The notes beneath the pieces were generated by a model. That model saw nothing but the letters and a program-made list of their open reading frames with translations, ran no database searches and had not been told where the DNA came from. A stretch of DNA of 9,208 nucleotides from an uncultured Oscillospiraceae bacterium (GTDB lineage: Bacteria > Bacillota > Clostridia > Oscillospirales > Oscillospiraceae). Positions 4,700 to 9,208 of this stretch are shown piece after piece. Position numbers and translations under genes: made by a program. How positions within the stretch are numbered: position 1 is the stretch's first letter; every line of letters begins with the position of its first letter. The stretch lies in NCBI GenBank assembly GCA_934572365.1, contig CAKTKX010000047.1:1-9208 (forward strand), given 5' to 3'.

Positions 4700-6702
4700 C
4701 GGGAAAAGATTTACTTACCGCTATGAGCGGCATTGACGGCCGCTACATTGAAGAAGCCGCCCCGGCGGCCGCGCCTAAAACACGAAGCCTGCGCCGGCCG
4801 CTGCTCATCGCCGCCGCCATTGCCGCGGCGCTGCTGCTGGTGGGCTGCGGGATCGTGTACGCCCTGCGTTTGCAGGATATGTCCATCGGCAAGGCGACCT
4901 ACACCCAGCGCTTTGACGACAAGGGCAAGGCCATCGACCCGGTGGAAAAGAGCATGGACATCATAACGCCCTACGGCCGCAGCGGCGACGCCATCCAGCA
5001 GGCATTGAAGGAATGGTACGAATTTCAGGAGAGCTACGACCCGGATTATTTGCTTGCAACCAACGAACCCGACATTCCGGGCATTCCCAACCAGTACGAG
5101 TACACCTACAGCTGCTATACCCAGGAAATGGTGGACAAGGTGGACGAGATCGCCGCAAAGTACAATTTGAAGCTGCTGGGGGGATGGATACCCTTCCAGC
5201 GATATCAGAGCGACATTTTCCTGGAGGAAACCGGCATCCGGTCTCTGCTACGCCAGGATTCCGACGCGCAGATTACGGGTATGGCGGGAATGCTCTATCT
5301 GCCCTACAATTTCAGCATGGAGTTTGAGCTTGTGACCGAAAATGCCGGTAAATTGATGACGTCCTATGGCTACGCCCGGAAGGACTATTTCCCCAGCGCG
5401 TCCGCCGGCGGAATGGACATTGATGCCTATGAGCAGTGGAATCACACCACTCCGGGCGGCACGAAGCTGCTGCTGGCACTGAACAGCAAGGGACAGGGCG
5501 AGATCATTGCCGAGCAGGAAAACGCCATGATCATGATAAGTATTGACGGAAACCGTTCCCTCAGCCACAGCAGATATCCGGATGCCAGCGAGGTCATGAC
5601 GAAGGCGGAGCTGGAATCCATTGCCGATCAGTTCGACTATTCCGTCCAGCCGAAGGAAGTGGACAGAGCCGTCGTGGAGGAGAAGCTGGCCGCAGCGGAG
5701 GAAGCCTATCAGGCGGAACACGCCTATGTCCCGGAAACCTATACGGACTTTTCCGAGTATCTGAAGAAAAACGTCTATATTCCCGATGAATCCAGACAAT
5801 ACAGTTTCTATGACCTGACCGGGGACGGCGTGGACGAGCTGCTGCTTGGGCAGGACGGCGCGTTCTTTGACTGGCTGGAAATGGAGAACGGTGAAGTGAT
5901 GTTTCACGGTTACGGAGGAGCGTATCTGTGCAAGGGGAACGTTCTGGAACTATATCAGGCACCGGACAGGTATTGGGATGGTGAAAGGCATGCGTACTAT
6001 AAATCCGCAAGCGGAGAAATTAGAGATAGAGATAAAATCGTATCCGTGAAGCGTGAGGGCAACCAGTGGTATCGTAGCCATGACATTTACGAACGGGACA
6101 AAACGGAGATTTCTCAGGACGAGGCCGCGGCTATCATGGCAAAATATCCTCGGATTCAGCTGGACTGGAAGCCGCTGATGGACTATCCCCTTGACGAAAG
6201 CGGGCTGACCTTGGGAAGCTATCTGAAAGCGAAGGATGTCCAGCCCTCCGACGACGAGCTGCTCCGGATTTACAAGGACTGTCTCAGCAGGCAGGATTCC
6301 ATCTATACCCACTACCGGATCATGGACATCAACGGCGATGGGGTAAAGGATCTTCTGCGCAGCGGCGACGGTGAACGCTACTGGGATATCGTGACTTACC
6401 GATATGGCAATCTGCAACTGCTTCCCACCATGGATTTTTACCTCTGTGAGAACAATGTTATGGAGCAGATTGAGCTGTTCAACAAGGAAGAGGGCGTTGA
6501 GATAGAAGGGACATCTTTCTTCCGCTGTAACGGCTTCCAGCAGGAAATGCTGGACTTTGCTGCCTACAACAAAGCAACCGCCTCCTGGCAGTCCGACTAC
6601 TACGGCACCCCCATGTCCGAAGCCGACGCCAAGGCGATTCTCGCCAAATATTCCCGCGTCGATCAGGGAATGCAGCCCATTTCCCAGCTGCTGAACGGAT
6701 AA
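4696..6702 (+). CDS. membrane-anchored putative anti-sigma/sensor protein with duplicated extracytoplasmic domain
   Basis: The 668-residue protein is probably the partner that holds or senses for the upstream ECF sigma factor. A short cytoplasmic N-terminus (about residues 1-34) contains LLTAMSGIDGRYIEEA, a motif common in clostridial anti-sigma-like partners. A single membrane segment spans about 35-57 (PLLIAAAIAAALLLVGCGIVYAL), so most of the protein lies outside. Residues about 70-320 form an unassigned domain whose end (MISIDG...MTKAELESIADQF) resembles DUF4367-type outer domains. Residues 322-342 are a probable helix rich in Ala and Glu. Residues 345-500 and 505-668 are two diverged copies of one unit: each has a calcium-loop-like motif (DLTGDGVDE 373-381; DINGDGVKD 544-552), a YLC..NV segment (410-416; 582-588) and a tail with AAAIMAKY or AKAILAKY (477-484; 645-652). 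It overlaps the sigma gene by ATGA and ends at a shared terminator. No catalytic motif was recognised. The anti-sigma role is inferred from context. Confidence 0.8.
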   Translation: MTGKDLLTAMSGIDGRYIEEAAPAAAPKTRSLRRPLLIAAAIAAALLLVGCGIVYALRLQDMSIGKATYTQRFDDKGKAIDPVEKSMDIITPYGRSGDAIQQALKEWYEFQESYDPDYLLATNEPDIPGIPNQYEYTYSCYTQEMVDKVDEIAAKYNLKLLGGWIPFQRYQSDIFLEETGIRSLLRQDSDAQITGMAGMLYLPYNFSMEFELVTENAGKLMTSYGYARKDYFPSASAGGMDIDAYEQWNHTTPGGTKLLLALNSKGQGEIIAEQENAMIMISIDGNRSLSHSRYPDASEVMTKAELESIADQFDYSVQPKEVDRAVVEEKLAAAEEAYQAEHAYVPETYTDFSEYLKKNVYIPDESRQYSFYDLTGDGVDELLLGQDGAFFDWLEMENGEVMFHGYGGAYLCKGNVLELYQAPDRYWDGERHAYYKSASGEIRDRDKIVSVKREGNQWYRSHDIYERDKTEISQDEAAAIMAKYPRIQLDWKPLMDYPLDESGLTLGSYLKAKDVQPSDDELLRIYKDCLSRQDSIYTHYRIMDINGDGVKDLLRSGDGERYWDIVTYRYGNLQLLPTMDFYLCENNVMEQIELFNKEEGVEIEGTSFFRCNGFQQEMLDFAAYNKATASWQSDYYGTPMSEADAKAILAKYSRVDQGMQPISQLLNG

Positions 6703-6706
6703 AAAA

Positions 6707-6737
6707 TCACGCCGTACCCAAACCAGGTACGGCGTGA
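6707..6737. terminator. bidirectional terminator between convergent genes
   Basis: A 12-bp stem pairs TCACGCCGTACC (6707-6718) with GGTACGGCGTGA (6726-6737) around a seven-base loop. It is flanked by an A-run (6701-6706) on one side and a TTTT run (6739-6742) on the other. It therefore serves both the rightward anti-sigma gene, whose stop is five bases away, and the leftward MATE gene, whose stop codon abuts it. Confidence 0.9.
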
Positions 6738-6740
6738 ATT

Positions 6741-8105
6741 TTACTGTTTCCCCGCTTTCAGCAGCTTGCGGAAGAACGTAAAGAACGTAATGGTCGTCAC
6801 GGCGGCGGCGAGGATGTCGGACACCGGCTCTGCCAGAAAGACCGCAAAGGCCTTGTCCGCGAAGAAGTTCGGCAGAATGAAGATCAGAGGAATCAGCAGA
6901 ATCAGCTTCCGCAGACAGGCCATGATAAGACTGATCTTCGCCTGCCCCAGCGCCATGAACGCCAGTTGACAGCTGACCTGAAAGCCCACGGAAAACGTCC
7001 CCGCAAGGAAAATCCGGATTGCCCAGGCCGTGTAATCCACAAGCGCCGCGTCGCTGGTAAAGATGCCCGCGAACACCCGGGGAAAGAAAAGTACCAGCAG
7101 CCAGAACACGGTGGTGTACCCCACGCACACAAGGAACTGGCAGAAAAAGGCTTCCTTCACCCGCTCTAACTTTTTCGCGCCGTAGTTGTAGCTGATCAGC
7201 GGCTGGCCGCCCTGGCAGATGCCCTGCAGGGGCATGGTGATCAGCTGGTTGACGGAGGTCAGCACCGTCATGGCGCCCACGGCCACGTCGCCGCCGTACC
7301 GGGACAGGGAGGAGGTGAAGCTGACGGAGAGAATGCTCTCCGTGGAGACCATGACGAAGCTGGAAATCCCCAGCGCCAGACAGGGCAGGATGATCTTCCC
7401 CTGCAAGAGCATATTCCGGGCTTTCAGCCGCAGAATGGTCTTGCGCCCCGTGAGGAACCGCAGAATCCACACCGCGCTCACCGCCTGACTCAGAACCGTG
7501 GCAATGGCCGCCCCGGCCACGCCCATGTCAAAGACGAAAATGAAAATGGGGTCGAGGACGATGTTGATCACCGCGCCGATGACGGTGGTCAGCATACTGG
7601 TTCCGGCGAAGCCCTGGGTGGTGATGAAGGGATTCATGCCCATCACGACCAGCACGAACACGCTGCCAAGGACATAGATTCTTCCGTATTGGACGGCGTA
7701 GGGCAGAGTCGCGTCGCTGCCGCCGAACAGCCGGACAAGCGTTGGCAGTGTCCCGTAGAACACTCCGGTCAGAACCACCGACAGAAGCAGCAGAACGGTA
7801 AAGCAGTTGGCAACGATTTTCTCGGCGGTGTCCCTGTCGCCCTTGCCCATGGCGATGGCCGCCCGGGGTGCGCCGCCCGCGCCTGCCAGCATGGCAAAGG
7901 CGGTGATGAGCATCAGAATGGGGGTGAACAGCCCCACACCGGTGAGCGCCGCGCCGCCGATCTCCGGAATGTGGCCGATGTAAATTCGGTCGACCACGTT
8001 ATATAATAGGTTAATGACCTGCCCGACCACCGCGGGAACCGCCATCTGCACCATCAGTTTTTTGACACTGCCGGTTCCCATGTCCTGACTTGTTTCTTTT
8101 GACAT
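6741..8105 (-). CDS. MATE-family multidrug efflux transporter
   Basis: This is a 454-residue polytopic inner-membrane antiporter of the MATE family, which exports drugs or other organic cations in exchange for Na+ or H+. It has about twelve hydrophobic segments in two homologous halves. The first half opens with MAVPAVVGQVINLLYNVVDR and contains the diagnostic INIVLDPIFIFVFDMGVAGAA run. The second half contains LTSVNQLITMPLQGICQGGQPL and ISYNYGAKKLERVKEAF. The overall pattern is that of the MepA-like branch. The start is ATG at 8105, with GAGGGG (8112-8117) six bases upstream. It begins 16 bases after the marR stop, so the two are surely cotranscribed, and marR control of this transporter is the expected arrangement. 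It ends at the bidirectional terminator. The substrate cannot be told from sequence. Confidence 0.93.
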   Translation of the reverse strand: MSKETSQDMGTGSVKKLMVQMAVPAVVGQVINLLYNVVDRIYIGHIPEIGGAALTGVGLFTPILMLITAFAMLAGAGGAPRAAIAMGKGDRDTAEKIVANCFTVLLLLSVVLTGVFYGTLPTLVRLFGGSDATLPYAVQYGRIYVLGSVFVLVVMGMNPFITTQGFAGTSMLTTVIGAVINIVLDPIFIFVFDMGVAGAAIATVLSQAVSAVWILRFLTGRKTILRLKARNMLLQGKIILPCLALGISSFVMVSTESILSVSFTSSLSRYGGDVAVGAMTVLTSVNQLITMPLQGICQGGQPLISYNYGAKKLERVKEAFFCQFLVCVGYTTVFWLLVLFFPRVFAGIFTSDAALVDYTAWAIRIFLAGTFSVGFQVSCQLAFMALGQAKISLIMACLRKLILLIPLIFILPNFFADKAFAVFLAEPVSDILAAAVTTITFFTFFRKLLKAGKQ

Positions 8106-8121
8106 AAAAATCCCCTCGCTT

Positions 8122-8559
8122 TTATTTCAGCTCCCGCTCCATGGCGCGAATGTTGTCGCCCATTTTCCGGGTGACGGACAGGATGACCGCGCTTTCCTCC
8201 GGAGTGATCCCATCCCGGAGGCGGCGGATGAATTCCCGCTGGACTGCCCGGCCGTCCGCCGCGATTTCTCCCGCCCCGTCGGTCAGCGCCAGATGAACAA
8301 CTCTGCGGTCAGACCCGTCCGCCCGACAGGTCACAAGCTTCCGCATTTCAAGACTCCGCAGAGAGAGGGAGACATGCCCCTTGGACATGCCCCGACCCCG
8401 GACGATATCCGCCGCCCGGTTCTGCTCCGGGTTGTTGGCCAGAAACAGCAGCACATCCAGCTCGTTGTGGGTCAAACCCCATTTTTTGCAGACCGGCTCC
8501 ATCAGGCGGCTGTAGCTTTTCTGCGCCCGAAGCGCCGTTTCAAAAAAAGCAAACTGCAT
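8122..8559 (-). CDS. MarR-family transcriptional regulator
   Basis: This 145-residue winged-helix repressor most likely controls itself and the downstream efflux gene, with release on binding a small phenolic or drug-like ligand. The N-terminal dimerisation helix covers about 1-25. LTHNELDVLLFLANNPEQNRAADIV (29-53) and the recognition region SKGHVSLSLRSLEMRKLV (59-76) form the helix-turn-helix. The wing is ADGSDRRVVHLALTDGA (80-96), with the conserved D-x-R-R. The C-terminal helix (about 110-143) completes the dimer. The start is ATG at 8559, with a full AAAGGAGG Shine-Dalgarno (8567-8574) seven bases upstream. It is the first gene of a two-gene operon with the MATE transporter. Two inverted repeats flank its promoter, consistent with autorepression. 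No cysteine in the DNA-binding core suggests an OhrR-type redox sensor. Confidence 0.92.
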   Translation of the reverse strand: MQFAFFETALRAQKSYSRLMEPVCKKWGLTHNELDVLLFLANNPEQNRAADIVRGRGMSKGHVSLSLRSLEMRKLVTCRADGSDRRVVHLALTDGAGEIAADGRAVQREFIRRLRDGITPEESAVILSVTRKMGDNIRAMERELK

Positions 8560-8575
8560 ATGCGCGCCTCCTTTG

Positions 8576-8589
8576 GTTCATTTTTGAAC
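8576..8589. promoter_or_regulatory. proximal MarR operator candidate
   Basis: GTTCA-TTTT-TGAAC is an inverted repeat with perfect five-base arms and a four-base spacer. It lies between the -10 box and the marR Shine-Dalgarno and covers the predicted transcript start. A bound repressor here would block initiation. Confidence 0.65.
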
Positions 8590-8595
8590 GAAGTT

Positions 8596-8624
8596 ACTAT
8601 AGCACGCGCTCAGGCGACTGTCAA
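8596..8624 (-). promoter_or_regulatory. sigma-A promoter of the marR-MATE operon
   Basis: A perfect -35 box TTGACA (8619-8624), a 17-base spacer and the -10 box TATAGT (8596-8601) read on the minus strand. The predicted transcript start is near 8589, inside the downstream inverted repeat. A promoter this strong would need repression to keep the operon silent. Confidence 0.88.
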
Positions 8625-8630
8625 GAAAAA

Positions 8631-8644
8631 GTTCAAAAATAAAC
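8631..8644. promoter_or_regulatory. distal MarR operator candidate
   Basis: GTTCA-AAAA-TAAAC is a second copy of the same inverted repeat with one arm mismatch. It lies six bases upstream of the -35 box, and its centre is 55 bp from that of the proximal copy, close to five helical turns. It also sits in the T-rich tail of the terminator of the upstream gene. Confidence 0.55.
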
Positions 8645-8649
8645 TAAAA

Positions 8650-8673
8650 TTCCCCTGCCCAACGGCAGGGGAA
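8650..8673 (-). terminator. terminator of the dipeptidase gene
   Basis: A perfect 10-bp stem joins 8650-8659 with 8664-8673 across a four-base loop. Read leftward it is followed by TTTTAGTTTATTTTT. It lies 13 bases after the dipeptidase stop codon and just before the marR promoter region. Confidence 0.85.
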
Positions 8674-8686
8674 CGAAGATATATGA

Positions 8687-9208
8687 TTATCCAACCGCCA
8701 CCGGCTGAATGAAGTCTCTGTGAACATAGCCCCAGGTTCCGGCATATTCCGCCAGCGCAAAGGTTCCGCAGAGCGCCAGCACGGTAAATTCATCGTCCTT
8801 TGGAATTGTTACGATGACCTCGGCGGCGGTGTCCGGGTGGGTGCGAAGGTTGATGAACTCATTGCACTCAGCATAGTACCGCTCGGCGGTTACCGGCTCG
8901 AAAACGTCCTCCACCGGGTAGGATACTTCGTCCTGAAAGTGCCACCATTCTCCGAAATACCCCTCAAATCCGTACTTTTCCATGGTGCTCTGCAACAGCA
9001 GGGCGTGCTCCGTGGGGATCTCCTCCACATCGGAATAGTCCCGGTCGGCCTTGCCGGAAAAGTCGTCAAAGCCCGTGGGCATTTCCAGCTCGTTCCCGTC
9101 CGTGTCTACCAGCGTTACGTCCACGGTGTTTCCCCGGCTGTGGGCGCTGAAGCCCCGGTTGGGGTTCGCCACGTAGGTGTCGTCGGGGCAGACCTCCCAG
9201 AGCCTGAA
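8687..9208 (-). CDS. VanX-like D-Ala-D-Ala dipeptidase with C-terminal SH3-like domain (5' end outside window)
   Basis: This is a partial zinc peptidase of family M15D, which cleaves D-Ala-D-Ala or related dipeptides. The frame stays open to the window edge and the residues before the GTG at 9172 (RLWEVCPDDTYVANPNRG) fit the family, so that GTG is internal and the true start lies beyond 9208. Numbering from that Val, the zinc-site motif SAHSRGNTVD gives His11 and Asp18, and GEWWHF gives Glu75 and His78. The Asp-to-Glu distance of 57 is close to the 58 in VanX (Asp123 to Glu181). After the catalytic part, about residues 95-158 form a bacterial SH3-like domain (FINLRTHPDTAAEVI ... GTWGYVHRDFIQP), probably for cell-wall or protein binding. 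Classic VanX lacks this domain. No vanH, vanA or vanRS neighbour is visible, so a wall-recycling or hydrolase role is as likely as glycopeptide resistance. Confidence 0.85.
   Translation of the reverse strand, partial: FRLWEVCPDDTYVANPNRGFSAHSRGNTVDVTLVDTDGNELEMPTGFDDFSGKADRDYSDVEEIPTEHALLLQSTMEKYGFEGYFGEWWHFQDEVSYPVEDVFEPVTAERYYAECNEFINLRTHPDTAAEVIVTIPKDDEFTVLALCGTFALAEYAGTWGYVHRDFIQPVAVG

Noticed and set aside
5950..7470. Minus-strand open frame of 506 codons across the end of the anti-sigma gene and MATE
   Set aside because: It is out of frame with the conserved MATE protein and crosses the bidirectional terminator.
8687..9208. Vancomycin resistance cluster
   Set aside because: Only a VanX-like peptidase with an extra SH3-like domain is visible; no ligase, dehydrogenase or two-component genes are in the window.

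Overview
The window looks like a chromosomal segment of a moderately GC-rich anaerobic Firmicute, most likely a gut Clostridia member of the Oscillospiraceae/Ruminococcaceae type. This is inferred from GGAGG-type ribosome binding sites, clear sigma-A promoters, a minD-mgsA gene pair typical of clostridial cell-shape clusters, a stand-alone pta, and an ECF sigma/anti-sigma pair whose N-terminal motif is common in that group. No rRNA, tRNA, CRISPR array or complete mobile element was seen. No gap between genes exceeds about 255 bases.

Layout. Positions 1-99 are a non-coding edge with small inverted repeats. Three genes then read leftward: minD-like (2001-2741), a methylglyoxal-synthase-like gene (1553-1966) and hisS (100-1452). 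A sigma-A promoter at 2775-2803 precedes them, and a long imperfect hairpin lies before hisS. Back to back with this promoter is a near-consensus promoter (2919-2947) for pta (2996-3994). The pta leader carries a perfect 14-bp palindrome and the gene ends at a strong terminator. Next, reading rightward, is an ECF sigma factor (4145-4699) with its own ECF-type promoter. It overlaps by ATGA a 668-residue membrane-anchored putative anti-sigma/sensor protein (4696-6702), whose outer part contains a tandem duplicated domain with calcium-loop-like motifs. A bidirectional terminator separates this pair from a leftward marR-MATE efflux operon (8559 to 6741). The marR promoter is flanked by two copies of an inverted repeat that looks like the autoregulatory operator. 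The right edge is the 3' part of a VanX-like D-Ala-D-Ala dipeptidase with a C-terminal SH3-like domain (8687 to beyond 9208), ending at its own terminator.

Most of the window is ordinary housekeeping and stress/transport biology. The points most worth a second look are: (a) the methylglyoxal-synthase-like protein, which keeps the fold and phosphate-site motifs but has His where the catalytic Asp of GGDQQ should be; (b) the sigma/anti-sigma module with the duplicated extracytoplasmic domain; (c) the paired MarR operators; and (d) the HisRS, whose motifs resemble the eukaryal/archaeal type more than the E. coli/B. subtilis type.
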